64,000 nt of DNA from Terriglobia bacterium (GCA_021324365.1 JAJPJE010000123.1:1-64000), one strand, 5' to 3'; shown: positions 35,801-44,595, counted from the first letter of the stretch. Notes: a model not told the origin generated them from the letters alone. A program made the numbers and translations.

Positions 35801-36419
35801 GTTCCAGTTGGGCATCATTTCCCATTTCTACAGCCCGCTGGCGCTGCCCCTGGTGGTTCCGAATTCTGGGGCCGGAATTGGTGAAATCTTCCATACGGAC
35901 TTCACGGGAGATGGAACCACGCAGGACTACCTTCCCGGCACTAAGAATGGATACTTTATGCGGAACATCAGCCCTGGTGGACTGAATAACATAATCAATC
36001 AGTACAACGCCACGTACGCGAACCAGCCGACTCCCGCCGGCTTGACACTGGTCAACAATGGGCTGTTCACCGTCGCCCAGTTGCAAGCCCTGGGTGCGGT
36101 AGCGCCATCTCTGTCGCCAGCGCCTCCGGGTGAAGTTGGATTGGGGTGGGTGAAGGCATTCGACTTCAGCTTGCGTTGGGATTACAAGATACGCGAACGT
36201 TTCGAGATCCAGCCCAGCGTGTCGATTTTTAACCTCTTCAACTTTGCCAACTTCAGTTTGCCGCCGAATACCCTGAGCCCGTATCTCAATAACGCTCCGG
36301 GTTCCGTGAACGGCACCACCTATAACGATCAAGCCAATGTCAGGGTCGGAGTCGGAACGGGCGTGTATGGATTAGGCGCCCCGAGGACGACCGAATTCGG
36401 ACTGCGGTTCTCGTTCTAG
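32880..36419 (+). CDS. Oar-like TonB-dependent outer-membrane receptor with carboxypeptidase-regulatory-like domain
   Basis: A 1179-residue outer-membrane protein. After a signal peptide (about 1-28) comes a CarboxypepD_reg-like domain (about 33-115: GSVQGTITDPSGAVVPGAKV). A plug domain follows (about 118-250: QMEALPVNGRNFLDFAQLEP), then a long beta-barrel ending TEFGLRFSF with the C-terminal aromatic residue expected for outer-membrane insertion. In Acidobacteriota these receptors are numerous and are thought to import glycans or peptides; the substrate here is unknown. The gene is monocistronic, with its own terminator. Confidence 0.93.
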   Translation: MTVRINRWFVALVLLGFVLMGAMVFAQTLSTGSVQGTITDPSGAVVPGAKVTITNVATGRSVQIIANASGAFTSGALTPGNYKVRVEAQGFRSVETTVPVQVGVVTTGNMKMQVGQTSEVVEVQGSDVQVNTEQAQVAGVLSGAQMEALPVNGRNFLDFAQLEPGVQIQDGTNFDPTKVGYSSISFGGRFGRTARIAVDGVDVSDETVGTTTTDIPASAIQEFQLAQSDLDLSNDLTSSGAVNVTTRSGTNQVHGEAFDYFRDSSMAARLPAPPGINSPFQRSQFGGRLGGPIIKDKFFWFLDGERTLQNLKAPVALPAPFSSLSGAWNSPFRETNVLGKVDYQLTKSAHAFYRFSYFDNSAFATFFGSSFQVYDNKDITRNHVVGLDFLTGSFTHSIRFSYLKFQNQIADGSAGQPGNTTGLSLFIGPLAVGPNFLAPQSTPQSDHQVKYDGSKTLGNHIIRYGVDYNHLQGGGFAAFFSIAPVVFSDPSIYDPTICGACPGGSANPLNYPVQSITMGNGQGFSTSQPAFGFPAGGLGPDNRIGFYVGDNWKVRPNMTWTFGLRYDRDTGRTDSDLPGISQLNNLVPTYPNLGAPIRNPNLNFAPQMGVTYDPWSNGKTVIRAGIGLFYENTIWNNVLFDRPTRVPTGAFLQTASPCTGVGVAGPPIPIPGGELPVPDGVCGSGGNPITIGAAAANIIAFQHAYQAASPFTVGQNPGYIPTLLGQGLGVGSNTAPGTFAPNFQTPRSVQMNIGVQREIKPGMVFSADFVRNVTTHTLLGQDLNHVGDVRYFNMAGAMQAIAATVGPGCIPGGGLTQANASAAVGCYLAANPTATMAAFAGNGLTATSDLGVAGCPAAGCAFGGINPAVSNLNFLLPIGRSVYNGLQMKLSNNTSFSNRIVKGANYQIAYSLSRFVNPGGANTISPPSNPTSASDQDFVIGAPDNANPLRYMGPSLLDRTHQLSFGGYVTVPHGFQLGIISHFYSPLALPLVVPNSGAGIGEIFHTDFTGDGTTQDYLPGTKNGYFMRNISPGGLNNIINQYNATYANQPTPAGLTLVNNGLFTVAQLQALGAVAPSLSPAPPGEVGLGWVKAFDFSLRWDYKIRERFEIQPSVSIFNLFNFANFSLPPNTLSPYLNNAPGSVNGTTYNDQANVRVGVGTGVYGLGAPRTTEFGLRFSF

Positions 36420-36442
36420 GCGGAAGCTGTGCAATCTCTTGC

Positions 36443-36473
36443 GGGTCGGCCACAATGGCCGACCCATTTTTGT
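36443..36473 (+). terminator. rho-independent terminator of the receptor gene
   Basis: A 10-bp perfect stem GGGTCGGCCA/TGGCCGACCC (36443-36452 with 36456-36465) and 3-nt loop is followed by ATTTTTGTTGT. It begins 24 bp after the receptor stop codon. Confidence 0.92.
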
Positions 36474-36689
36474 TGTGCTCAAGCCGAATGAGATTTCGGC
36501 GCAATCGCTTGGAATTATGAGATTTGGAAAGCCTCTTCTACGCATTTTCCAAAATGCATACGAAAAGCCGAGAAAATTACCCGTAAGTGCTTTGTATCTA
36601 GTTACTTTGGATTGGTACTCCATTTGCGTGTGAGAGCTGTGGGCAGCGCGCAGAAATGAGTGAATGGACGCGGGAATTCTGCCGAGATT

Positions 36690-36840
36690 TTCCTCTTGCC
36701 TGATCCTTTAAGCTAGGCACCTTCGCAGCGTACGAAGGAGTCGAGGCGGATCAGGCAAACAAGTTCTTAGTTGCTCGGAGCCGCACCGGGAGCGGTAAAG
36801 AGCTTTAACTAGCGGGCCGATCATCGGTCCGCTTTTTTTT
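36690..36840 (+). ncRNA. candidate structured non-coding RNA with intrinsic terminator
   Basis: A ~150-nt stretch whose segments pair in order. An 11-bp stem TTGCCTGATCC/GGATCAGGCAA (36696-36706 with 36748-36758) encloses a 6-bp hairpin CCTTCG/CGAAGG (36720-36725 with 36733-36738). A second domain pairs TAGTT/AACTA (36768-36772 with 36807-36811) and GCTC/GAGC (36773-36776 with 36800-36803), and encloses CCGC/GCGG. A terminator GCGGGCCG/CGGTCCGC (36812-36819 with 36825-36832) is followed by eight T. The next gene is convergent, so it controls no downstream gene in cis. No known RNA family was matched by eye. Confidence 0.6.
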
Positions 36841-36860
36841 ACGTTTTGGATTCGTAATGC

Positions 36861-37286
36861 CTAGGAAGTTCTGCTATAGCTTTTCGCGATCAGGGCCTCG
36901 ATCCTGCTCCGTTCCGATTCTGCTACCGGTTCGCATATGAGCATCTCGTTGCCGACGTGCAACTCAAATGGGCTGCGCACCACCAGGATGTGCAAGCCCC
37001 CTTCCGGGCACCCCAGAGCGTACGCCTCCAACGAATTTCTCTGGTGGTTGTGCTCGTGCAGTTCCTCAAGGAATTGCCAGTTGTGTCCCTTGACAGCGCG
37101 AAAGAACTCCTCTGTAGCTTTGAACTGATTGACGCCCGCTAAGCGAGTACCGAGCAGGGCAATGCGATGCTTCGTCCACGGTTTGTGACAAGCAGGGCAC
37201 CGTTGTACCAGTCCGCTTAATTTCTTTTCGGCAGCTTGGAAACCACCAGAATGAACGGTGGTTGCGACGGGCGCGATTTGTTTCAC
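36861..37286 (-). CDS. hypothetical protein with a CPxC motif
   Basis: A 141-residue protein. The GTG at 37286 is chosen as the start because AGAGG lies 6-7 bp upstream; the frame is open further back but without a ribosome-binding site. A CPACHKPW motif in the first third could bind a metal or be redox-active, although only one such pair is seen. The rest is mixed alpha/beta (LHILVVRSPFELHVGNEMLI). No family is recognised. Its end faces the candidate ncRNA terminator. Confidence 0.55.
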   Translation of the reverse strand: MKQIAPVATTVHSGGFQAAEKKLSGLVQRCPACHKPWTKHRIALLGTRLAGVNQFKATEEFFRAVKGHNWQFLEELHEHNHQRNSLEAYALGCPEGGLHILVVRSPFELHVGNEMLICEPVAESERSRIEALIAKSYSRTS

Positions 37287-37609
37287 GAGTGACCTCTTTT
37301 TCTGCCAGGAAGACACGAGAACATCGTCACTTTCGCACAGCCCGGGATTAGAAAATGTGGAATGGATCACACGCGGTTGTGACAGAAGAACTGGCTGGTT
37401 CTCCCAATACGGAACGGCGTGAGAAGAACTCGCTGGGAACAGTTGTGCATGGCTTTGCATCCTGCCGCCCGCCGCCACTGTGAATCGATCGGCTCGGCGT
37501 TTGAAAAGCCGCTATCCTTCAGGAAATTCACGAGGCTCAATTTGCGGGCGTGTGGATTTGAGATTGCGTGAACAAGAGAAGTTGTTCTTACATCCAAAGG
37601 GAGTTTCAA
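37287..37609. other. divergent intergenic region, nothing recognised
   Basis: 323 bp between the minus-strand hypothetical gene and the PEP-CTERM gene. Open frames here are short and lack start signals. Promoters for both flanking genes must lie here, but no clear -10/-35 pair or palindrome was picked out. Confidence 0.45.
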
Positions 37610-38212
37610 ATGCGGAAAATCGTGCTCATGCTGGTCGTGTTTCTAGCGATGGGTGCTTGGGCAAACGAGGTCACATTTCAGACTGACGTCACTCAAGGAT
37701 GTTTTGGGGTTGGTTGCACTCCGACCAGCTCCACTGCTTCTCTTGCCGATCTGACGTTCACTGGGTCAAGTTTTGGTCCGGCGCTCACATCAGGTGGCAA
37801 CCTTACTCTAACCTTGGGTCAATTCTCTCTTACGGATTCAACAGGGGCACTATTCCTGGGGCCGCTGACGAATTCAACTTTTACCGCAGAAGTGAACTTT
37901 ATAATGCCCTCCCTGAATGGGCAGGCAGCAATTTACGACGCCTGGATCATCGGCGGGGTTATCAAGAACTTTGCTGGAATTGCTTACCTGGATTTTGGCG
38001 GTCCGCAGCACTTCGACTTTAGCGGCGGGTCCTTCGATCTGCAGGTAAATGATTTGAACCTTTCGGTTTTGGGGAAGGATGGAGTCACTTCACAACAGCT
38101 GCAAGGGCAGATCACGAACGCAACTGCAGTACCCGAACCGGCAACCTTGAGCCTGTTGGGCTGCGGCCTGGTTGTTGCCACAACAAAACTGCGCAAGAAA
38201 TTCAAACCATAA
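37610..38212 (+). CDS. PEP-CTERM sorting-domain protein
   Basis: A 200-residue exported protein: signal peptide MRKIVLMLVVFLAMGAWA, a beta-rich Ser/Thr/Gly body, and a C-terminal sorting signal. The signal is VPEPATLSLLG, a hydrophobic helix, and a basic end (TKLRKKFKP). PEP-CTERM proteins are cleaved and anchored by an exosortase, usually in species that make exopolysaccharide; no exosortase is in this window. The start is fixed by GGGAG 7 bp upstream. A terminator follows. The role of the body domain is unknown. Confidence 0.9.
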   Translation: MRKIVLMLVVFLAMGAWANEVTFQTDVTQGCFGVGCTPTSSTASLADLTFTGSSFGPALTSGGNLTLTLGQFSLTDSTGALFLGPLTNSTFTAEVNFIMPSLNGQAAIYDAWIIGGVIKNFAGIAYLDFGGPQHFDFSGGSFDLQVNDLNLSVLGKDGVTSQQLQGQITNATAVPEPATLSLLGCGLVVATTKLRKKFKP

Positions 38213-38229
38213 CAGGGAAGTCGAAGTGG

Positions 38230-38259
38230 GAGCCGTCTTGCAAGGGCGGCTCTTTTTTT
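38230..38259 (+). terminator. rho-independent terminator of the PEP-CTERM gene
   Basis: GAGCCGTC/GGCGGCTC (38230-38237 with 38245-38252, one G-T pair) with a 7-nt loop is followed by a run of seven T. It lies 17 bp after the stop codon. Confidence 0.88.
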
Positions 38260-38274
38260 CGTTTCGAACCGCGG

Positions 38275-40647
38275 CTAATTCGAGTGAATCACCGTTTTCG
38301 CCAATCCCATATTCTCGAAGCGATCATAGACACGCACGATCACAACGTGTTCCTGGGGGCTCATTACTGCTGGAGGCTTGTTGTCCGGTGTCTTCTTAAT
38401 CGCTTTCACCACGATCTCAGTGCCGGTGTTCTGCTTGGAACCGATGGCGGCAGCCGACGCTTCAGAGGCTCCGGGAATAGGAACGGAAACCTGGTAGTTC
38501 TCCACACGATCATCGGAGATCTCACCGATCGGCTCAACAACCTGCCACTCGCCTGCGTCGACAGAATATTCGGCGCGCTGAATAGGCGAATAGCCATCAA
38601 CTGCTCGGAACGACAGACGAAGCTTGCCTGCTTGAAAAGTTCCGTTCAGATCCACCACTTGTGGAGGAGTGTTATCGACTTCGAAATAGGAGCTTTGCTT
38701 GGCCCCCTTGAGCGCCTCATCTGGTGAGTGCGACGGCGCGTCGGAAGCCACGACTTTCAGAGTGTACCCTCCGTCAGGCAGCAGATTCGAATCAAAGGAA
38801 TAGAATTTCTCGGAAAGGTCGCCCTTGAGCAGTTTCCAGTTTCGTTCACCTTGTCCGCGGTAGAAGAGAGAGTAGACGAGCGTATCCTCGTTGTCGTCGT
38901 GGGCAGTCCATCGTACAGCGATAGAAGTACGGTCGCGAACGGCGCCAGGTGTGATTTCGAAGTGAGCGGGGGCCGCTACGTTTGACGGACCGACTGCGAC
39001 TGGGAGGTTATCCACGGGATTCTTCGGCAGAGGCAGAAACCGCGCACCTGTCTGAACGTAAACATCGGTGATTTCTGGCGCAACGTTCTTGGAAAGATAG
39101 TTGATGAGAACGCTATCTATGGATGTGCCAGGATTCGACGCATGCAACACGGCCTTCCATTGCAGGAATCGCGCCGAAGGCACACCGAGAGGCAAGTTTT
39201 TGGTCAAATCGACCTTACTCCACGAGCTCCAATTGCGATCGGGATTGTCGACATTGCCACTGCGGGCGTAGATCTCGAATGCTCCCGTCGCACGGATGGA
39301 GGTCCGTCCCCACCTGGAAAAAATGCGAGCATCAAAGACGTCGCTTTCGTAGATACCGTCGTCATCGGTGGCGCCACCAAATTCAAAGACCTTGCCCAGA
39401 TTGCTAGTGGCAAGATAAATAGCGCCGCCTGGACCCAGTGCCATGCTCGTGACCTGTGTAGCACTCAGCTTCCCCATGTCGATAAAGCTATCGTCTCCGA
39501 GCACGGCGAAGATTCTTCCCGTGTTGCCTGTGCCTGCAAGCAGGCGATGCTGGCGGTCGAAGCCTAGCGAATAGACAAGATCTTCGCGCGACGCCCATAG
39601 CGTTTGCGGAGATCCATCAGCAGCGATTCGATAAATCTCGGATCCGCCAGTGGCGAGCGGCGGCGGCCCTGAAGGCAACGGCGTTGAAGCTCTTACGGGG
39701 CTGGCAACCGGTGCTCCCGCTACAGACCCTGCCGGTGCCGTGGGGTTCGGGGCGACCGGTGGGCTCAGAGGAACCATTGGGGCGACCATCGGCGACGTGC
39801 CCGTACGCTTATCGCCCACGCCTGCAGCGTAGATGTTGTCGTCGGCATCGACGGCAAGCGCGGTTATCTCCTTTTTGTTCGCACTGTAGAGCACGAAGGC
39901 TTCGCCTGCAGGCGAAATGCGATAGATCAGACCGCTGCCATCAGATCCGGCAATCAAGTTGTCCTTGGGATCAATTGCCAGGCAACGGATATGTGCTTCC
40001 GCGCTCTTGAAAAAGAGTGATCCCGTGCCGTTTTTCTCAACCCGAAAGATCTCGCCTGTATCGCCCGTAGCAACGTAAATCTTTCCCTCAGAATCTTCCA
40101 CGAGGTCCCATATATATTTCGTCTTCGGCTCGAAAAAGACAGAAGCGACATAAGACGGATCAACCGGTATGTTCTTGGGAATCTCTGCCTCAGTGGAGAT
40201 GTCTTTTTTGGCAGATGCGGGCGGGTTGGGAGATGACACGCCGGCCTTGTGGACAATCTTGTAGATCCTGCCGTCCGGAGACGTGGCCGCGAAGAGTGTC
40301 CCGCCGTTGTCGACCAACAGGGACTGTACCTGCAGTTCCTGCGGCTCAAAGACGATCGAAACCTGTCCTTGCGGGGTGATCCGGTAGACGCGCGCTGGCG
40401 CACCCGCCGCCGCGAAGATGTCGCCCTCGCGATCTGCCGCCAGTGCCCATAGGAATGTCGATGGCGTCGTGGTAATTGCCTTCAGCGTCGGTGCCAACTC
40501 GAGGTGCCCATCACTGTGGATGGCAACACCTTTGGCTGTGCCCTTTTCGAAATCGTCATAACTGGACTGTTCCCACGTACGAGTACCTTCCGCGAGCAAC
40601 AAGGACGAGACTACAAGGAGAGAAACGAGGAGAAAGAACTTCCGCAT
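38275..40647 (-). CDS. large exported beta-propeller protein
   Basis: A 790-residue protein with a signal peptide (MRKFFLLVSLLVVSSLLLAE). Two stretches of NHL/propeller-like repeats, such as GEIFRVEKNGTGSLFFKSAE and LIYRISPAGEAFVLYSANKK, flank a Pro/Ala/Val-rich linker at about residues 285-340. The C-terminal ~250 residues look like beta-sandwich domains (VRWTAHDDNEDTLVYSLFYR; EYSVDAGEWQVVEP). It is probably a periplasmic or surface binding protein. No catalytic residues were recognised. It is followed on the same strand by nothing but the convergent PEP-CTERM terminator. Confidence 0.75.
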   Translation of the reverse strand: MRKFFLLVSLLVVSSLLLAEGTRTWEQSSYDDFEKGTAKGVAIHSDGHLELAPTLKAITTTPSTFLWALAADREGDIFAAAGAPARVYRITPQGQVSIVFEPQELQVQSLLVDNGGTLFAATSPDGRIYKIVHKAGVSSPNPPASAKKDISTEAEIPKNIPVDPSYVASVFFEPKTKYIWDLVEDSEGKIYVATGDTGEIFRVEKNGTGSLFFKSAEAHIRCLAIDPKDNLIAGSDGSGLIYRISPAGEAFVLYSANKKEITALAVDADDNIYAAGVGDKRTGTSPMVAPMVPLSPPVAPNPTAPAGSVAGAPVASPVRASTPLPSGPPPLATGGSEIYRIAADGSPQTLWASREDLVYSLGFDRQHRLLAGTGNTGRIFAVLGDDSFIDMGKLSATQVTSMALGPGGAIYLATSNLGKVFEFGGATDDDGIYESDVFDARIFSRWGRTSIRATGAFEIYARSGNVDNPDRNWSSWSKVDLTKNLPLGVPSARFLQWKAVLHASNPGTSIDSVLINYLSKNVAPEITDVYVQTGARFLPLPKNPVDNLPVAVGPSNVAAPAHFEITPGAVRDRTSIAVRWTAHDDNEDTLVYSLFYRGQGERNWKLLKGDLSEKFYSFDSNLLPDGGYTLKVVASDAPSHSPDEALKGAKQSSYFEVDNTPPQVVDLNGTFQAGKLRLSFRAVDGYSPIQRAEYSVDAGEWQVVEPIGEISDDRVENYQVSVPIPGASEASAAAIGSKQNTGTEIVVKAIKKTPDNKPPAVMSPQEHVVIVRVYDRFENMGLAKTVIHSN

Positions 40648-40787
40648 CGGTTTCCTAAGGCGTAAACAGCTCTGGAGGATATTGAAAGCCTATCACGAAA
40701 TGAAAAGCTGCCGGTGGGCGCGATCGCACATAGGGCCAGAAGTATGACCAAACTAAGGCCACCATCGGAGGAACGCGGTACGCGATC

Positions 40788-42560
40788 CTACTTGATTGTC
40801 AGCGTGATGACCTGTGCGCCGGAGACGACATAGTCCACCGGCGTCGATTCTTCTCCCACCGACGACTCGCCGAGAACGGTCATCTCCTGCGTGCCACGCA
40901 TGCCTTCCATCACGTTCATGACGGAAAGCGGAAGCGTTGGCATAATCTTGTCCTGCACCATGGCTTCCGGATTTTGCTCGAGCAAAGAGACGTACAGGCG
41001 GTCGTTAATTCGCTCTTTGTTCAGCAGCGCGATGGTCGAAGCAAGATCGAGCCGCTGCGCAAATGGACGCGCCGTCCGGCGCATCCGGTCGAGCGTGTCA
41101 GCGTCGCTGACCAGGATTCGCAGCGTGCCTTGCGGCGTTGAGGTCGGAATCTGAATCGGAATCTGCTTCACGATCCGTTCGCCACGATAGGGACGAAGGG
41201 CGGCCTCGATGGTGATCTCATCACCCGGACGTGCCTCGGTGACATCGGTTCGCGCGCTCTCCAGGCGGGCCCACCGGCGTTCGTTGAGGATGTCGAAGTC
41301 GAGTTCGACACCGGTCACGCTGGGCTTCACAAACTGGTTGTCGTAAATACGTCCGAAGCGGTCTCCCAAAGACATGGCGAGCGCCGCCGCCGTCGGCACA
41401 GAACTGTCCGACGGGGCGTACATATTCTCAAGCTTGACCTCTGGATAGCCGCGGACATCAATGCGGCCGTTCAGTCGATAGGTAACGTCCTCTCCGTACT
41501 CATTGATCCCTTGCAGCACGCTGTATGCGGTCGACATTATTGCTACGGGGGTCAGCTTTGGGTTACTGAGCACTTCGTAGTGGAACGTCTTAGGGTTAGA
41601 GACGCCGTGAATGCGAAGCGTGACGGGAATCATGTCTGGCGTCTGATCGAAACGCCCCAAAATCCCCGTGTGGCGATCCTGCACGAAAGCGCCCACTGCT
41701 TCGGTCGTATTAATGATTTTGAAGGCGTTTTCCGGAGATGGCAGGGTTGCGATCACTTCAGCCTTGTTCATCGGTATATCGACATTGCCGAACTGCAGCA
41801 GGGGATGTCCGCACGCCAGCAAGCGCTGCGGATCGACGTAGGTGACGGTGCAGGTTGCCGCAATGCTCAGATCCCCGCGCACCAGAACTGCACTAATTGA
41901 TGATCCGGGCACCAGAGGATCGGGCTGTTTTTCACCCGTAACCGATCCTGCGCCCATCACCGGCGTGATTCCTGCAGCACTGAATTGCGGAGCAAAGCGG
42001 CGCACTGCATCCTCGGTGAATCCGCTGAACACAAGCGGTGTATCGATCGGCTTCAGCAAATTCGCGAAGTTCTGCAGGCCATTCCGGCCGGTCACCGGAC
42101 CCGGAGATGCTACTTGCGCCAACGGAGCAAAAGTCCGTTTGGCTGACGTCTGATCCAGGGCATTGATTTCCAGCATCTGCTCAATGGGAGTGACTCCGGC
42201 GATCGGTTCCTTGGAGAATTCGCCAATGCGGAATGCCAGTGCTCCGACGAGTTTTCCGTCAATATAGACCGGGCTGCCGCTCATGCCGGCTACTACACCC
42301 GTGTATTCCGGCTTTGCGCCCTCAAGACGAATCAGAATGACGTCAGCGTCCGGCCCGTTCATGTTCTTCAATACCCCAAGCACTACCAGATTCATGGGTT
42401 CGGGACGAGTTCCTTGAAAAACGGTGTAAGCAACACCTTTCATTCCGGCATGTACCTGGGACAGCGGCATGATCGGAACATCAGGTTTGAACACAGGCTG
42501 AGCTGACCAGCAGTTCTGGATGAGTAAAACGACGGCGAAGGCGAGAAAGAATTTTTTCAT
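40788..42560 (-). CDS. exported SpoIVB-type (S55) peptidase domain protein
   Basis: A 590-residue protein. The start at 42560 gives a clean signal peptide (MKKFFLAFAVVLLIQNCWSA) and avoids a frame extension of 35 codons. The N-terminal ~230 residues are an S55 domain with GVVAGMSGSPVYIDGKLVGA, where Ser94 is the likely nucleophile, and CTVTYVDPQRLLACGHPLLQ. The latter resembles the G-H-P motif of SpoIVB. In Bacillus SpoIVB signals across the forespore membrane, but this is a non-sporulating lineage and the role is unknown. The C-terminal half is beta-rich and unassigned. Confidence 0.88.
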   Translation of the reverse strand: MKKFFLAFAVVLLIQNCWSAQPVFKPDVPIMPLSQVHAGMKGVAYTVFQGTRPEPMNLVVLGVLKNMNGPDADVILIRLEGAKPEYTGVVAGMSGSPVYIDGKLVGALAFRIGEFSKEPIAGVTPIEQMLEINALDQTSAKRTFAPLAQVASPGPVTGRNGLQNFANLLKPIDTPLVFSGFTEDAVRRFAPQFSAAGITPVMGAGSVTGEKQPDPLVPGSSISAVLVRGDLSIAATCTVTYVDPQRLLACGHPLLQFGNVDIPMNKAEVIATLPSPENAFKIINTTEAVGAFVQDRHTGILGRFDQTPDMIPVTLRIHGVSNPKTFHYEVLSNPKLTPVAIMSTAYSVLQGINEYGEDVTYRLNGRIDVRGYPEVKLENMYAPSDSSVPTAAALAMSLGDRFGRIYDNQFVKPSVTGVELDFDILNERRWARLESARTDVTEARPGDEITIEAALRPYRGERIVKQIPIQIPTSTPQGTLRILVSDADTLDRMRRTARPFAQRLDLASTIALLNKERINDRLYVSLLEQNPEAMVQDKIMPTLPLSVMNVMEGMRGTQEMTVLGESSVGEESTPVDYVVSGAQVITLTIK

Positions 42561-42844
42561 ACTACTGGCGTAAACCTCGACTCCCGGGGGAAGGGATCGG
42601 ATACCTCGAACTGTGGTTTCCGGCGCACTCGTCGCCTTCGACCAGATCAGCCGGAAAATAACCAAAAGGATGCTGTTCGCATCGAGTCAAAAAGGCGGAA
42701 GTGAGGTTTTATACTAGCACAGAGGCTCTGGTGCGGAGGCCTGCAATTCTTCAGGCTGGGCGATTCGAAGAGGCCATCACGCTCGCGGAGCGGCTATCTG
42801 GAGTTCCCATGGTCACTGGTTCATGTCATTCGGAAATTATTCAA

Positions 42845-44017
42845 ATGAAACGTCCGGCGAATACCCTTCGCAAACTTCTTAGCATCGTCGCAGCGTGCTT
42901 ATTCCTTCTTAGCGTGCTGTCCTTATCGGCGCTTGCACAGGGACAGTCCCAAGCGCCTCCCAGCGATCAGGCTCCGGAAGCGGGAGGCCCGCAGGGCGAC
43001 ATTGGTCCGATGGCCATCCCCAAGAAGAATACCGACGAGCCGCCACCCGAACGCAAGCCTCCTGCTCCAAAAAATCCCGAAGGTATGCCTGATTTTTCTA
43101 TCCGCGTCGACGTTCCCGAAGTGACGGTTCCGGTGAGCGTAGTGACCAAAGATGGCCAGTTCATCCCCGGGCTGAAGAAAGACAATTTCAAGATTTTTGA
43201 AGATGGTGTGCCGCAGCAGATTGCTACGTTTAATGTGACCCAGGCGCCTATCACCTGTGTGTTGCTGATCGAGTTCGCCTACACCAATTACATGTTCATG
43301 TACGACGCTATCAATGATGCTTACTATTTTGCGAACAGCCTGCGTCCGCAGGACTGGGTGGCAGTGGTGTCCTATGACATGAAGCCGCACATGATCACCG
43401 ATTTCACGCAGGATAAACGCGAAATATATGCGGCGATCAACACGCTGCAAATTCCGGGGTTCAGCGAGACCAACTTGTTCGACGCCCTTTATGACACCCT
43501 CGACCGTGTTGACCGCATCGAGGGCCGAAAATACATCGTGGTGATTTCAAGCGGTGTCGACACATTCAGCAAGCTCACCCTCGACAAAATTCTGAAGAAG
43601 ATTAAGGCCACACCGAATGTAACGATCTTTACGATCAGCACCGGAGCCCTTTGGAGGATCTATTTCGAAGCCGCAACTGCCGGGTCGCTGAATGCATCCA
43701 TCGCAAACCTGGATTTCTTGCAGGGCGACAACCAGATGCGAGCGTTCGCCCAGATGACTGGCGGTCGCTGGTACTCGCCCCGGTTCGAAGGCGAGTTGCC
43801 TGAGGTGTTTCGCGAGATCTCCGGCGATATTCGCAATCAATACCTGATTACTTACCATCCTACGAATCAGAAGCTGGATGGCACCTATCGCAAATTGAAG
43901 GTCGAAGTTGTAGCGCCGGATGGCGGCCCACTCCAGGTGCACGATCAAAAGGGAAAGAACTTGAAGTACCAGGTGATCGCGCGCGAAGGTTATACGGCTA
44001 AACACCAGGTAGAGTAG
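42845..44017 (+). CDS. exported VWA-domain protein (VWFA-related acidobacterial type)
   Basis: A 390-residue protein. ATG at 42845 is preferred because it begins a signal peptide (MKRPANTLRKLLSIVAACLF); earlier in-frame codons lack one. A Pro-rich segment follows, then a von Willebrand A-like domain from about residue 85: TVPVSVVTKDGQFIPGLKKD, FKIFEDGVPQQIATF, then VLLIEFAYTN, TNLFDALYDTL and YIVVISSGVDTFS. The DxSxS metal site is degenerate (LLIEFAYTN), so metal-dependent ligand binding may be lost. The layout matches a family nearly confined to Acidobacteriota. It is divergent from the S55 gene. Confidence 0.9.
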   Translation: MKRPANTLRKLLSIVAACLFLLSVLSLSALAQGQSQAPPSDQAPEAGGPQGDIGPMAIPKKNTDEPPPERKPPAPKNPEGMPDFSIRVDVPEVTVPVSVVTKDGQFIPGLKKDNFKIFEDGVPQQIATFNVTQAPITCVLLIEFAYTNYMFMYDAINDAYYFANSLRPQDWVAVVSYDMKPHMITDFTQDKREIYAAINTLQIPGFSETNLFDALYDTLDRVDRIEGRKYIVVISSGVDTFSKLTLDKILKKIKATPNVTIFTISTGALWRIYFEAATAGSLNASIANLDFLQGDNQMRAFAQMTGGRWYSPRFEGELPEVFREISGDIRNQYLITYHPTNQKLDGTYRKLKVEVVAPDGGPLQVHDQKGKNLKYQVIAREGYTAKHQVE

Positions 44018-44127
44018 AGGATGAAAGAGCGGCGCTTGAGCGCTGCGACATGCATTTCTCCACCTCTGGCACCCCAAGGATGACTTCAGTCTTGAGGGTC
44101 TATCCTTCGGTCAACTCATACCTGTTG

Positions 44128-44595
44128 TTAAATCTTTGGGAGCAGTTCCCGCAGAGCCCACTGAATCCGGTTCACGCTGCTTTTGATAGCAGTCAGCTTT
44201 TCCTTATCCGAATTCGAATAGGAAGTGAACTCAATCACCTGAAGGGCGTTGCGAACGTGGTGGTTCATGTTGGCGATGACTTCGATGCGCTGCCGCAGCA
44301 TGGCTCGCTGCTGCCGGTACGAGCGAAGGAAGAGAAGGAAGACGATCCCGCAAATCAGGGCCGCAATTCCGTCTGAGAACTCCAACGTCCGGCGGATAGA
44401 ATCGCGATCGTGAAGCAAAGTCCAGTCAAGACCAAATCCAAGCACAAAAACGAATAGAGCAAAGAGCAGCGAAAGGAGAGCAATTCCCCAGAACGAGCGG
44501 AAGAGCCGCTTTTCGGGAGGAGGTGCAAGCTGCTCGGATATTTCAGCGGCATCAGGGCGAGAATCGCGCGGTACTGCTGGAGTTGGAGTGCTCAT
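44128..44595 (-). CDS. membrane protein with a histidine-kinase dimerisation (DHp)-like domain and no ATPase domain
   Basis: A 155-residue protein with a Pro-rich cytoplasmic head, two membrane helices (about 36-58 and 75-91) and a C-terminal helical region. That region contains VIANMNHHVRNALQVIEFTS (His112, His113), which reads like the H-box of a sensor histidine kinase, followed by a second helix (SSVNRIQWALRELLPKI). No N, G1 or G2 boxes of a HATPase_c domain follow; the protein stops there. It could be a truncated kinase or a phosphotransfer or dimerisation partner of another kinase. Confidence 0.65.
   Translation of the reverse strand: MSTPTPAVPRDSRPDAAEISEQLAPPPEKRLFRSFWGIALLSLLFALFVFVLGFGLDWTLLHDRDSIRRTLEFSDGIAALICGIVFLLFLRSYRQQRAMLRQRIEVIANMNHHVRNALQVIEFTSYSNSDKEKLTAIKSSVNRIQWALRELLPKI

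Noticed and set aside
36690-36840. A known riboswitch (c-di-GMP-I, cobalamin, SAM) or 6S RNA
   Set aside because: The diagnostic core sequences of these classes were not found, and no plus-strand gene follows for a riboswitch to control.
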